A stretch of DNA of 64,000 nt from Pseudomonas umsongensis (GCF_002236105.1 NZ_NIWU01000005.1:248001-312000), one strand, 5' to 3'. Shown: positions 43,503 through 53,614, counted from the stretch's first letter. The notes: generated by a model not told the origin, from the letters alone. Numbers and translations are program-made.

Positions 43503-46500
43503 TCAATCCAGCGCAAAGCAAGTCCTTGACTCGTCAGCTTCCATGGCCGCCTCGGTCAGACGCTTCAACAAAGCGGCCTCGGCGTTGTGCAACTCATCGG
43601 CGATGCCGTCCACTGTGGCGCGATAATCCGCACCCAGCGTTGCCTCGTTTTCAAAGGCCGTTTCCATCCGCACGTGAAAGGGGGCGGTCAGGTCGGTGAA
43701 TTGTTTGCCATGTTGCTGTCGCAAAAAGTCGCTCCAGAACGTACGGCCAGTGATATAGGTCGATAGCTCAGGTGAAATTTCCGCGGCAAGGACTTTGTTG
43801 TAGGCCAACTCCAGGTCATTTGCCTTGACGCCACTGAGCGATGCATAACGCATGTGCTGGGGCTGGCCGACCAGGTCAAGCCTGTCGGCCGGGCCGGTGC
43901 GATAAGCCAACTCCACTTCCACCGCATCGAGTGCTGGATTGACCTGGGACTTTTCCCGAGCAATTCTGGAAAGGTAATCCAGGCGAAACAGACTTCGCCC
44001 GAGTCTCAATAACCGAGCGGCCTGATCATGGGCGTTGGCGGACAGCCGAACCACCCTGTCAATTTCGACAGCGACCTCGAGATTACTGAAGATCGTCGCC
44101 GCGTCATCAGCGCAATGGGCCTTGACTGCCATTGACAGCAATTGAGTACGTAATGCCGAGTGAGCCTGGGTCGCCTCAATGACACTCCAGACCCGCCGGG
44201 TCATGTCTTCATTCACATAACGGCTATCGGCCGAATTTCCAACTTCTGCCAGCAACTCAAAGAATGCTTTCGATCCGGGTTCGTGCTTCAACGCCAGCCA
44301 TGCACGATTACGACTGGCATAGGTCTCTTCAACCAGTTTGGGCATCCAAAGGTCTCGAGCCCTTTGATCATTGAGCACCGCGTTATCGTTTGGCAGCAGC
44401 CCCATCCCGATGCCCGTACGAACATGATAGGCCGCAAGCCTTGTTCGGCTAGACGCGGATACAGGGTTATGGCGCAAGTTGATCGCCAGGGCGAATCGCT
44501 GAGGGAGTTGAAACAGCAACTCCGGCAGTTCCCGAATCAGGTTTCCCCGCAGGTCCACGAAGTCCAGATACGGCAAACGGGAAAGTCCGACAGGCAATTC
44601 CGTCGCATGAGTATCGCGCAGTAACAGCTCTTTCAGGTTCAGCATTTTGCTGATGTCAATCGTGGCCCCCAGGCGATTGCCATTGAGCCCCAACGCACGC
44701 AAATTGCGCATGTCCGCCAGTTTGCGCAAGGTGTGTTCGGTCAGCTGTATCTGATTATCCTCCAGGCTCAAATGCCTGAGATCGGGCATGTGCGACAGCA
44801 CTTCAGGCAATCGTGTGAGCTTATTGCGGTCCAGTTTCAGAGTGACCAGCTTTTTAAAAGGCTTGAGGAAGTACGCCAACTCATCGCCAGCCTGCATGTC
44901 CTTGACGGAAAGACTGCGCACATGGGCGACATCTTGCTCGGTCAGCGTCGGCAATGGGCCTACAAAGTTGCGCTCCAGCGTGAGCGTTGTAGAACCCTGA
45001 GTGGACCATGCTATCCGGCGCCAGCATCGTTCGATGGCATTGGCCACCTGTCGACGGCTGACACGGATGTCGTTGAGCTGCCCCGGCAGTTTCTTCATTG
45101 CCACTTCATCGTCACGCCAGGTGTGCAGCACATCGAGCAGTTTTTTCAGTTGCAGCTCCAGCGCCTTGATTCGATTCACCCGCTGCAGCTGGGTAGTGCC
45201 GGCGCTGTCGAGAAACACCGAAGCCTGGGCATCGGAGAACAGTGGATAAAGCTTTTTGACTTTACGAATCAAGGCCCTTGCATAAGTGCCCGCAGCGGGA
45301 GGATCTGCCAGTACACAGGCAGCCAGGTGTTTGGGAGTATCACTGCGCTCTCCCCGTAACACGCGCCCGGTACGCGCCGGATCGCCGGCGCCGGCCTTCG
45401 ACAGTCTTGAACGAAGAGCACGGACGTCCTGCACACCATCGCCCGTGAGCCCCATGCGAGTGCGCTGGGTGGCTGGCAAAGCGTCAAGTATCGACGTAAC
45501 CAGCGTGTCGCTCATCAACGTGGAGGAAAAATTGCCATTGGTTTGAGTGACCTGGTAGCCGGTGGGCGTCTTTACAATGATACCGAGCGACTGTGCATCC
45601 ACTGCACCGACGCTGTCCAGCAAGGTGCCGGTTGCTCGCCCCTGTCGCACTTCAAGCCGACAGCTTTCATCCCAGCCGTGCACCCTTTCCATCAGCCAGA
45701 GCGTCAGTCTGTTGGTATCGGCATTGGCCAAATGCGGCAGGTGCAACCCGGTGAGCGCACGGTCCTGCCTGAGCAGTGCCTGTGCCTCGCTGACCTGCCC
45801 CGCGAGATCCATGCCGAGGATCTTGCGGTCGCGCAGAAAGCTGCGATCGTTGCCAGAGGCGTTATCCAGCAATTCCTGGCGCACGCGAACGGGAAGGTCT
45901 GCGGCGTGTTCACCCAGCGTCGCAACGTCACCGGTGGCGGTGCCGTCCCAGGCTTTATAGAGCCAGTCAAACAGCGGTTGGCGATTACTCTTGAGGCTCG
46001 TCGCGATCTTCTTCGCCAACAGCTGCGATTTCGATTCCGTGGTTGTGCTTGCGATGATGCCCTGCACCTCTGCCGGATAGAGACCACCGATGACTTTGTC
46101 GAGCAGTTTCCCAGACTCCAGATCCGACTGATAAACAAGCACACTGTTGACGTTTTCATCCTCGTGTGGCCCTGTCTCGGGGAAGCGGGACACTACCAGG
46201 TCCGCCTCGTCGCGCACTTCGATGAAGCGTTCCGCCGGCCAGCCTGGCAACCTCGGCAGTGTATGCAGTTGCTCCTGGATGAAGTCCTTGTTTGCGCTCT
46301 CTCCCCCTTCCATTGCCGTGACCATCGCAGTGATGCGCCGGTCAATCCTGAAGCGCTCGACACAGTCCTTCAGCCGCTGCGGTAACTTGAGGTTGCTTTG
46401 ATGAAGCTGGTGCAACGTGTCAGGCGTCATGTCGATGATGTCGGCAATCGCTTCCAGATCACTGCCCAGATCACTCAGGCGCGGATCCGTGCGCCCCAAT

Positions 46501-48320
46501 GCATAAGCACCGTCGTGCCACTCGTGCGCGTGCTCATGAACATGCCGCCAGCCCCCTTCCACATTTCGCTCGACGGCAGGCGCGAATGCGTCGGTGCGCA
46601 CAGGATGATTGAGCGTCCATGCCGATCCGGCGGCGTTGCGGGTGGCTCGATAAGGAACTCCCTCGATGACGATCGACGTCTGCCCGGCATGCCGGTAGAG
46701 GCCTTGCACATCAGGTTGCGCGCCGATTGGCAGAGTCGTGGTCTGTTCATAGGTGTCGAGGTTGGGCTTCCACAATCTGGCTCGACCATCAGCGCAAGTG
46801 ACGGCCTCGAAACCGTCGAAGAATGCTCCCTGCTCCTTTACGCCCTTACCGATAGTGGTCGCGATAATTTTCCCGCCGACGGCAAACGCTGCCAACTGCG
46901 CGACGTTTTCCACAACGCTCAGCAAATGGGACAAAGCGGCGGTCCGCTCTCCGTGCGTCCACTCAACCACGCCTTCATACACTTCACTGATGATGTCGAC
47001 GACAGCCGTAGCCAGCATGAACTGGCCGATCACCGGTACAAAAAAAGCGGCTGCGTTCAACAGCAGAAGACCACCATCGAGCAATGCCTGAAGGTTTTTT
47101 TCCCGCTCTTGCTCATCGACGTCTGCAGTCGGCACCGCAAGCATTCGTGCATTTTTTTGAGTCGTACTGACAAAAGTGCTGAAGAAAAAATCACCAAGGC
47201 AAGTGTCGCCAGGCGCGGCAACGAGTGTGCCCAGGGTCTTATCCTTGTCAAACTCGGTAAAAAAACCGGTTTTATCCTGGCCATGCAGGTACTGCTCGGC
47301 GAAAGACTTTCTGTAGCTTTTGCTTTGCAAGTGGAGGGTCAGGTAGACCTTGAAGTCATCCAGTGAAGCGTATTCATACAGCGGTCGTCGGGGTTCGTTC
47401 GGCATGTAAACCACACACCGGGCCTTCGGCTCGGTATCGATGGAGACTTTGCTGAAGACCAGTGCCCCACAGATGCAGGCGTCATGAATCATCAAGCCCT
47501 GCCACTGCACAGGCCCACCATCGAATAGCACGCCGCTGGCTTGCGCTGCCGGGAGATCCTGATCGATCACACTCAGCAGCATGGTGTAGGCAGCGGCAGT
47601 GATGTCCTTTTTCAGGGAGGCCATGTGCAGGGCGACGCGCATATCCAGCATCTTCAGCCGCCGGATATCCGCGATGCTGGGCCGATCATCGGCAGGCGCA
47701 TCATTGGCGGGTCTGGGCGGCAAGGCCAAAGCCTGGTCAATATGGCGCTGATAGCGGGCGCCCAGGTCGAGCTCACGCGACAGGGCGGCGAATTTTACAG
47801 GGATGATTTCAGCGCCTGATTGGGCTTGTTCATTGATGCGTATAACCGAGTCCGCTGAAAAACCGCCGCTCGTGGCTTCTTTAGCCGTAAAGTTTTCCAT
47901 GGCGGCCTGAAGCAAGCTGCGTGATGTGGTGGTTACTCGACCAGCGGATCCGAAGACGGGGAGCACGCCTGTGGACGTGTACAGTGTTTTCGTAATGTCC
48001 AGCATATCCCGCTCGACGTCGAAATCGACCGTCCATTTACCCTTGAGGAATACGGTCAGTTGCTCTTTGCAGAATTCGTCCAGAGGCTTGAGCTTCTTGA
48101 GCGCCTCGGTGACCTTGCCCTGGGTCACAAAAGACTGCTCGAACGCCGCCTTCAAAGCCTGCACCACGCTCAAATCCGCGGTCGCCAACCAAGGGGCGAT
48201 AGACGCTTGCAGCACTTGCGCCTTGTCCAGGTCGCCCGTGTGTTCCAACAAGGCTTCGAGACGTTGTGCCGATGTCAGTGGCACCGCCACGGGGGCGGGT
48301 TTGGAAGTCGTAGCCTGCAT
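43503..48320 (-). CDS. LRR and NEL-type E3 ubiquitin ligase effector candidate
   Basis: A 1605-residue protein with three recognisable parts. The long N-terminal region resembles the dermonecrotic-toxin-like domain (DUF6543 type) of Pseudomonas LRR proteins and includes a hydrophobic stretch (LLLLNAAAFFVPVIGQFMLATAVVDII) near residue 420. Leucine-rich repeats follow in the last third (LVTLKLDRNKLTRLPEVL, LRHLSLEDNQI, LRALGLNGNRL, LKELLLRDTHATELP). The last 300 residues look like an NEL ubiquitin-ligase domain, with the catalytic C-x-D as HCADD near residue 1403. Such proteins are injected into eukaryotic cells. No secretion signal or chaperone gene is evident here. AAGGA precedes the ATG. Confidence 0.82.
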   Translation of the reverse strand: MQATTSKPAPVAVPLTSAQRLEALLEHTGDLDKAQVLQASIAPWLATADLSVVQALKAAFEQSFVTQGKVTEALKKLKPLDEFCKEQLTVFLKGKWTVDFDVERDMLDITKTLYTSTGVLPVFGSAGRVTTTSRSLLQAAMENFTAKEATSGGFSADSVIRINEQAQSGAEIIPVKFAALSRELDLGARYQRHIDQALALPPRPANDAPADDRPSIADIRRLKMLDMRVALHMASLKKDITAAAYTMLLSVIDQDLPAAQASGVLFDGGPVQWQGLMIHDACICGALVFSKVSIDTEPKARCVVYMPNEPRRPLYEYASLDDFKVYLTLHLQSKSYRKSFAEQYLHGQDKTGFFTEFDKDKTLGTLVAAPGDTCLGDFFFSTFVSTTQKNARMLAVPTADVDEQEREKNLQALLDGGLLLLNAAAFFVPVIGQFMLATAVVDIISEVYEGVVEWTHGERTAALSHLLSVVENVAQLAAFAVGGKIIATTIGKGVKEQGAFFDGFEAVTCADGRARLWKPNLDTYEQTTTLPIGAQPDVQGLYRHAGQTSIVIEGVPYRATRNAAGSAWTLNHPVRTDAFAPAVERNVEGGWRHVHEHAHEWHDGAYALGRTDPRLSDLGSDLEAIADIIDMTPDTLHQLHQSNLKLPQRLKDCVERFRIDRRITAMVTAMEGGESANKDFIQEQLHTLPRLPGWPAERFIEVRDEADLVVSRFPETGPHEDENVNSVLVYQSDLESGKLLDKVIGGLYPAEVQGIIASTTTESKSQLLAKKIATSLKSNRQPLFDWLYKAWDGTATGDVATLGEHAADLPVRVRQELLDNASGNDRSFLRDRKILGMDLAGQVSEAQALLRQDRALTGLHLPHLANADTNRLTLWLMERVHGWDESCRLEVRQGRATGTLLDSVGAVDAQSLGIIVKTPTGYQVTQTNGNFSSTLMSDTLVTSILDALPATQRTRMGLTGDGVQDVRALRSRLSKAGAGDPARTGRVLRGERSDTPKHLAACVLADPPAAGTYARALIRKVKKLYPLFSDAQASVFLDSAGTTQLQRVNRIKALELQLKKLLDVLHTWRDDEVAMKKLPGQLNDIRVSRRQVANAIERCWRRIAWSTQGSTTLTLERNFVGPLPTLTEQDVAHVRSLSVKDMQAGDELAYFLKPFKKLVTLKLDRNKLTRLPEVLSHMPDLRHLSLEDNQIQLTEHTLRKLADMRNLRALGLNGNRLGATIDISKMLNLKELLLRDTHATELPVGLSRLPYLDFVDLRGNLIRELPELLFQLPQRFALAINLRHNPVSASSRTRLAAYHVRTGIGMGLLPNDNAVLNDQRARDLWMPKLVEETYASRNRAWLALKHEPGSKAFFELLAEVGNSADSRYVNEDMTRRVWSVIEATQAHSALRTQLLSMAVKAHCADDAATIFSNLEVAVEIDRVVRLSANAHDQAARLLRLGRSLFRLDYLSRIAREKSQVNPALDAVEVELAYRTGPADRLDLVGQPQHMRYASLSGVKANDLELAYNKVLAAEISPELSTYITGRTFWSDFLRQQHGKQFTDLTAPFHVRMETAFENEATLGADYRATVDGIADELHNAEAALLKRLTEAAMEADESRTCFALD

Positions 48321-48616
48321 GAGCAATATCCTTATTGCGTTAAGAGACGCTCAGTTTAGGAAGCACCGCAGGCAATTGATAATTCGAATACCGGGTTGGA
48401 TCGCCCCCCATCCAAGCAGCTACTTCTATGCATCCCATCAATAGTTACCGCCACGGCCAAGAGCGTTTCTGCCGTGCCTGCCATTCGTCCGGCAATTCCT
48501 TCTTATAACTTATCGTTCTAAAACTCCCACAAGCGAGGCGGGTCAGTTTCTGAGTACCTGCCCTTCTGGCATGGTGCGGATTGACCCTCCCCAACGGAAA
48601 AACCGGTAAGGAATTT
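48321..48616. other. Divergent intergenic region, effector to NAGGN locus
   Basis: This gap of nearly 300 bases separates the effector-candidate gene from the osmolyte locus. No gene is supported. It must contain both divergent promoters; no hrp-box-like element stood out near the effector start, and no clear sigma-70 pair could be placed. Confidence 0.45.
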
Positions 48617-50389
48617 ATGTGCGGATTAGCTGGCGAGTTACGTTTTGACAATCAACCTGCAGACCTTGCAGCCATTGAGCGAATCACCCATCATCTGGCG
48701 CCTCGAGGCCCTGACGCCTGGGGTTTTCATAGCCAAGGGCCGATTGCCCTCGGCCATCGCCGCCTGAAAATCATGGACCTGTCGGACGGCTCGGCACAGC
48801 CGATGATCGATACCCAACTGGGCCTGTCCCTGGCCTTCAACGGCGCGATCTACAACTTCCCGGAGCTGCGAAGCGAACTCGAAAACCTCGGTTATGCCTT
48901 CTATTCCGGCGGCGACACCGAAGTGTTGCTCAAGGGCTACCACGCCTGGGGCGAAGCGCTGTTGCCCAAGCTCAACGGCATGTTTGCCTTCGCTATCTGG
49001 GAACGCGACGCCAAGCGCCTGTTCATCGCCCGTGACCGTCTCGGTGTGAAGCCGCTGTACCTGTCGCGCACCGGCCAGCGCCTGCGCTTCGCTTCGGCTT
49101 TGCCAGCGCTGCTCAAGGGCGGCGACATTAACCCGATTCTCGATCCGGTGGCCCTGAATCATTATCTGAATTTCCATGCCGTGGTCCCAGCCCCACGCAC
49201 TCTGCTGGCCGGCATCGAAAAACTGCCACCGGCAACCTGGATGCGCATTGACGCGGATGGCCGAACCGAACAGAAAACCTGGTGGACCCTGCCCTACGGC
49301 CCACGTGCCGACGAGATCAATCTGACGCTCGAGGACTGGCGTGACCGCGTACTCGACAGCACCCGCGATGCGGTGGCGATTCGTCAACGGGCGGCGGTGG
49401 ATGTTGGCGTGCTGCTGTCGGGTGGTGTCGATTCGAGCATGCTCGTCGGCCTGTTGCGTGAAGTCGGTGTGGAAAACCTGTCGACCTTCTCCATCGGCTT
49501 CCAGGATGCCGGTGGCGAGCGCGGTGACGAGTTCCAGTATTCGGACTTGATCGCCAGGCATTACGGCACCCAACACCATCAATTGCGCATCGACGAAAAA
49601 GAGATCATCGAGCAACTGCCCGCCGCCTTCCGCGCGATGAGCGAGCCGATGGTCAGTCATGACTGCATCGCTTTCTATCTGTTATCGCGCGAAGTGGCCA
49701 AGCATTGCAAAGTGGTGCAAAGCGGCCAGGGTGCGGACGAACTGTTCGCCGGGTATCACTGGTATCCGCAAGTGGATGGCGCAGCCAATCCCTACACGGC
49801 GTATCGCGATGCGTTCTTCGACCGCAGCTACGAGGACTACGCCGCCACCGTCCAGCCGAAATGGCTGACCGCGAATGACGCCGCTGGTGACTTCGTGAAG
49901 GAACATTTCGCACAACCCGGCGCCGATGCATCGGTGGACAAGGCCTTGCGTCTGGACAGCACGGTGATGCTGGTGGATGACCCGGTCAAACGCGTCGACA
50001 ACATGACCATGGCCTGGGGCCTGGAGGCGCGCACGCCGTTTCTCGACTATCGCCTGGTGGAATTGTCAGCCCGGGTGCCGGGCAAATTCAAACTGCCTGA
50101 CGGAGGCAAGCAAGTCCTGAAGGAAGCGGCGCGCCTGGTCATTCCAAGCGAAGTCATCGACCGCAAAAAAGGTTACTTCCCGGTGCCGGGTCTCAAGCAT
50201 TTGCAGGGTGACACGCTGAACTGGGTACGTGAATTGCTGCTGGATCCGAGCCAGGATCGTGGCCTGTTCAACCCGGCGATGCTCGACCGCTTGCTGACGG
50301 ACCCACAAGGCCAATTGACTCCGTTGCGCGGCTCCAAGCTGTGGCAATTGGCGGCGCTGAACCTGTGGCTCAGTGAACAAGGAATCTGA
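48617..50389 (+). CDS. asnO: N-acetylglutaminylglutamine amidotransferase (asparagine synthase-like)
   Basis: The 590-residue protein has an N-terminal class II glutamine amidotransferase domain with the nucleophile Cys2 (MCGLAGELRF) and an asparagine-synthase domain with the PP-loop LLSGGVDSSML. In the three-gene locus it amidates N-acetylglutaminylglutamine to NAGGN, an osmoprotectant. The ATG at 48617 is required by the catalytic Cys2 and has AAGGA upstream; the open frame before it is not coding. The synthetase gene follows after three bases. Confidence 0.93.
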   Translation: MCGLAGELRFDNQPADLAAIERITHHLAPRGPDAWGFHSQGPIALGHRRLKIMDLSDGSAQPMIDTQLGLSLAFNGAIYNFPELRSELENLGYAFYSGGDTEVLLKGYHAWGEALLPKLNGMFAFAIWERDAKRLFIARDRLGVKPLYLSRTGQRLRFASALPALLKGGDINPILDPVALNHYLNFHAVVPAPRTLLAGIEKLPPATWMRIDADGRTEQKTWWTLPYGPRADEINLTLEDWRDRVLDSTRDAVAIRQRAAVDVGVLLSGGVDSSMLVGLLREVGVENLSTFSIGFQDAGGERGDEFQYSDLIARHYGTQHHQLRIDEKEIIEQLPAAFRAMSEPMVSHDCIAFYLLSREVAKHCKVVQSGQGADELFAGYHWYPQVDGAANPYTAYRDAFFDRSYEDYAATVQPKWLTANDAAGDFVKEHFAQPGADASVDKALRLDSTVMLVDDPVKRVDNMTMAWGLEARTPFLDYRLVELSARVPGKFKLPDGGKQVLKEAARLVIPSEVIDRKKGYFPVPGLKHLQGDTLNWVRELLLDPSQDRGLFNPAMLDRLLTDPQGQLTPLRGSKLWQLAALNLWLSEQGI

Positions 50390-50392
50390 TCG

Positions 50393-52138
50393 ATGAAACC
50401 TCAAGCCACGGCGTATAACCAACGCTTGTTACGCGGTCAGGCGCCTTCTTACGAACGCTTGCAGGCACGCCTGGCCGAAGACGGCAGTGAACTCAGTACT
50501 GCGCCGATTGCCGTGCATTGCGGCTGGGGCCGGTTGTTGATCGGCCATACGTTCCCCGACCCGACGAGCCTTGCCCAGGCGTTGCTCAATGAACGACCGG
50601 GTGAGCGCGACATCGCCCTGTATGTCGCCGCGCCCCAGCAAGTACTGGGGCTGGAGCCGGCCCAGTTGTTTCTCGACCCCTCCGATACTTTGCGGTTGTG
50701 GTTCAGCGATTACCGTCAGGCGACCCGCGTGTTTCGCGGCTTTCGCATTCGTCGCGCGCAAGGCGATGCCGACTGGCAGGCGATCAACCAGCTGTATCAG
50801 GCACGCGGCATGTTGCCGATCGATGCCAGCTTGCTGACCCCCCGTCATCTGGGCGGCCCGGTGTACTGGCTGGCCGAGGACGAGGACAGCGGCGCAGTCA
50901 TCGGCAGCGTCATGGGCCTCAATCATCACAAGGCGTTCAACGATCCGGAACACGGCAGCAGCCTCTGGTGCCTGGCCGTCGATCCGCACTGTTCGCGGCC
51001 CGGTGTCGGTGAGGTGCTGGTGCGGCATCTGATTGAACACTTCATGAGCCGTGGGCTGAGTTACCTGGACTTGTCCGTGCTGCACGACAATCGCCAGGCC
51101 AAAAATCTTTACGCCAAGCTCGGTTTTCGCAACCTGTCGACCTTTGCGATCAAGCGCAAGAACGGCATTAACCAGCCGTTGTTTCTCGGTCCCGGCCCTG
51201 AAGCCAAGTTCAACCCCTACGCGCGGATCATCGTCGAGGAAGCCCATCGTCGCGGCATCGATGTGCAGGTCGATGATGTCGCGGCGGGGATGTTTACCCT
51301 CAGCCACGGCGGACGGCGGGTACGTTGCCGCGAGTCACTGACCGACCTGACCAGTGCCATCAGCATGAGCCTGTGCCAGGACAAGAGCCTGACCCATAAA
51401 GCGCTCACGGCGGCAGGCCTGAACCTGCCCGCGCAGCAACTGGCGGGTAACGCCGATGACAACCTGGCGTTTCTCGACGAACACCAGCGAGTGGTGGTCA
51501 AGCCACTGGACGGTGAACAGGGGCAAGGCGTGGCGGTGGATCTGCAGACCATCGAAGAGGTCCAGAACGCCATCGAAGCCGCCCGTCAGTACGACAGTCG
51601 CGTGCTGCTGGAAAGCTTCCATGAAGGTCTCGACCTGCGAATTCTGGTGATCGGCTTTGAAGTGGTCGCTGCGGCGATTCGACGGCCCGCCGAGGTGGTG
51701 GGCGATGGCCAGCACTCCATCGGCGCGCTGATCGAAGCCCAGAGTCGACGGCGCCAGGCGGCTACCGGCGGCGAAAGCAAGATCCCGCAGGACCCTGAGA
51801 CCGAGCGCACCGTGCAGGCAGCGGGCTACGACTACGACAGCATACTGCCGCCGGGCGAGCACCTTTTCGTGCGGCGCACGGCAAATCTTCATACCGGTGG
51901 GATTCTCGAAGATGTCACCTCGATTCTTCATCCCACGTTGGTGGACGCCGCGGTGCGCGCGGCGCGGGCGCTGGATATTCCCGTGGTCGGACTCGACCTG
52001 ATGGTGTCTGCCGCCGATCAACCGCAGTACGTATTCATAGAAGCCAACGAGCGCGCCGGACTGGCCAACCATGAACCGCAGCCGACGGCCGAGCGGTTTG
52101 TAGACCTGTTGTTTCCGCACAGTCAGCCGGCCGTGTAG
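50393..52138 (+). CDS. ngg: N-acetylglutaminylglutamine synthetase (GNAT plus ATP-grasp)
   Basis: The 581-residue enzyme combines a GNAT acetyltransferase domain (about residues 115-270, with LWCLAVDPHCSRPGVGEVLVRHLIEHF) and an ATP-grasp ligase domain (about 290-575, with VVVKPLDGEQGQGVAVDL and FIEANERAGLANHEPQP). It would acetylate glutamine and join it to a second glutamine to form the dipeptide amidated by the preceding gene product. The three-base gap to that gene shows one transcript. Confidence 0.92.
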   Translation: MKPQATAYNQRLLRGQAPSYERLQARLAEDGSELSTAPIAVHCGWGRLLIGHTFPDPTSLAQALLNERPGERDIALYVAAPQQVLGLEPAQLFLDPSDTLRLWFSDYRQATRVFRGFRIRRAQGDADWQAINQLYQARGMLPIDASLLTPRHLGGPVYWLAEDEDSGAVIGSVMGLNHHKAFNDPEHGSSLWCLAVDPHCSRPGVGEVLVRHLIEHFMSRGLSYLDLSVLHDNRQAKNLYAKLGFRNLSTFAIKRKNGINQPLFLGPGPEAKFNPYARIIVEEAHRRGIDVQVDDVAAGMFTLSHGGRRVRCRESLTDLTSAISMSLCQDKSLTHKALTAAGLNLPAQQLAGNADDNLAFLDEHQRVVVKPLDGEQGQGVAVDLQTIEEVQNAIEAARQYDSRVLLESFHEGLDLRILVIGFEVVAAAIRRPAEVVGDGQHSIGALIEAQSRRRQAATGGESKIPQDPETERTVQAAGYDYDSILPPGEHLFVRRTANLHTGGILEDVTSILHPTLVDAAVRAARALDIPVVGLDLMVSAADQPQYVFIEANERAGLANHEPQPTAERFVDLLFPHSQPAV

Positions 52139-52143
52139 CGCCC

Positions 52144-52253
52144 GATCGTTGCCATGCTCTGTGTGGCAATGCAGCCCGGGACGCTCCGCGTCCCTCAAGA
52201 GCCGAACGCAGAGCGTCCGTTGATTCATTCCTTTGCTGCGCGTGAAAACGATC
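52144..52253. repeat. Intergenic palindromic repeat, family F, copy 2
   Basis: The segment begins GATCGTTGCCATGCTCTGTGT, shares GCAATGCAGCCCGGGACGC with the repeat at 578-662, has a GACGCTCCGCGTC hairpin, and ends AACGATC. It lies between the second and third genes of the NAGGN locus and is more diverged than copy 1. Confidence 0.7.
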
Positions 52254-52275
52254 CCTCAACTCATCAGGAGTTTCC

Positions 52276-53466
52276 ATGACCCGCCAATACCCGGAACCAG
52301 ACCTGACCTACCTGCAGAAAGTCCTGCTGGAAATGCTCGCCATTCCCAGCCCCACCGGCTTCACCGACACCATCGTGCGCTATGTCGCCGAACGGCTCGA
52401 AGAGCTGGGCATTCCCTTCGAGATGACACGTCGCGGCACCATCCGCGCCACCCTCAAGGGCAAGAAAAACAGCCCGGACCGCGCCGTTTCCGCGCACCTG
52501 GACACCATTGGCGCCGCCGTGCGCGCCATCAAGGACAACGGCCGCCTGACGCTGGCCCCCGTGGGTTGCTGGTCCAGCCGTTTTGCCGAAGGCAGCCGCG
52601 TCAGCCTGTTTACCGACAACGGCGTGATCCGTGGCAGCGTGTTGCCGCTAATGGCCTCCGGGCACGCGTTCAACACCGCCGTGGATGAAATGCCAATCAG
52701 CTGGGACCACATCGAATTGCGCCTGGACGCTTATTGCGCGACCCGCGCCGATTGTGACTCGCTGGGCATCAGCGTCGGTGATTTCGTCGCCTTCGACCCG
52801 CTGCCGGAGTTCACCGAAAGTGGCCACATCAGTGCCCGCCACCTGGACGACAAGGCTGGTGTCGCGGCGCTGCTGGCAGCGTTGAAAGCGATCGTCGACA
52901 GCGGCGAAGAGCTGGCGATCGACTGTCATCCACTGTTCACCATCACCGAGGAAACCGGCAGTGGCGCCGCGGCGGCATTGCCCTGGGACGTCAGTGAATT
53001 CGTTGGCATCGACATCGCGCCCGTCGCTCCCGGCCAGCACTCCAGCGAACACGCGGTGAGCATTGCGATGCAGGATTCCGGCGGGCCGTACGACTATCAC
53101 TTGTCGCGCCACCTGCTGCGCCTGGCCAGTGACAACGAGTTGCCCGTACGCCGCGACCTGTTCCGCTACTACTTCAGCGACGCTCACTCGGCGGTCACCG
53201 CCGGCCATGACATCCGCACCGCCCTGCTCGCCTTTGGCTGCGACGCCACCCACGGCTACGAACGCACCCACATCGACAGTCTCGCCGCCCTCAGCCGCCT
53301 GCTCGGCGCCTACATCCTCAGCCCGCCGGTGTTCGCCAGCGACGCGCAGCCGGCCAAAGGCTCGCTGGACCGGTTCAGTCACCAGATCGAACACGAGACG
53401 CAGATGGAAAGCGATACGCGAGTGCCGTCGGTGGATAGCCTGGTGGGACAGCGCAGCGACATCTAA
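52276..53466 (+). CDS. M42-type peptidase of the NAGGN locus
   Basis: The 396-residue protein resembles M42 glutamyl/deblocking aminopeptidases: VSAHLDTIGAAVRA with a metal-binding HxD, HLDDKAGVAALLAAL and TITEETGSGAAAAL with paired glutamates. This subtype regularly travels with the two NAGGN synthesis genes and is thought to process or degrade the osmolyte or a precursor; its exact step is unproven. AGGAG precedes the ATG. A palindromic repeat separates it from ngg, so it could be separately expressed. Confidence 0.88.
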   Translation: MTRQYPEPDLTYLQKVLLEMLAIPSPTGFTDTIVRYVAERLEELGIPFEMTRRGTIRATLKGKKNSPDRAVSAHLDTIGAAVRAIKDNGRLTLAPVGCWSSRFAEGSRVSLFTDNGVIRGSVLPLMASGHAFNTAVDEMPISWDHIELRLDAYCATRADCDSLGISVGDFVAFDPLPEFTESGHISARHLDDKAGVAALLAALKAIVDSGEELAIDCHPLFTITEETGSGAAAALPWDVSEFVGIDIAPVAPGQHSSEHAVSIAMQDSGGPYDYHLSRHLLRLASDNELPVRRDLFRYYFSDAHSAVTAGHDIRTALLAFGCDATHGYERTHIDSLAALSRLLGAYILSPPVFASDAQPAKGSLDRFSHQIEHETQMESDTRVPSVDSLVGQRSDI

Positions 53467-53479
53467 CGAAATGCGATCC

Positions 53480-53559
53480 AGTAGGAGCTGCCGCAGGCTG
53501 CGATCTTTTGATCTTAAAAAACAAAGATCAAAAGATCGCAGCCTGCGGCAGCTCCTACT
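53480..53559. repeat. REP-type inverted repeat doublet, family A, reversed
   Basis: The same arms as at 26315 and 34835, but in the opposite order: AGTAGGAGCTGCCGCAGGCT comes first and its inverted copy last. The GATC ends therefore face inward and form an inner AAGATCAAAAGATC-type stem. Confidence 0.85.
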
Positions 53560-53614
53560 GGTGATGTGGTCATAACCGCCGTAGCATCTCGTCATTGATT
53601 TGACCGAGGTACCT

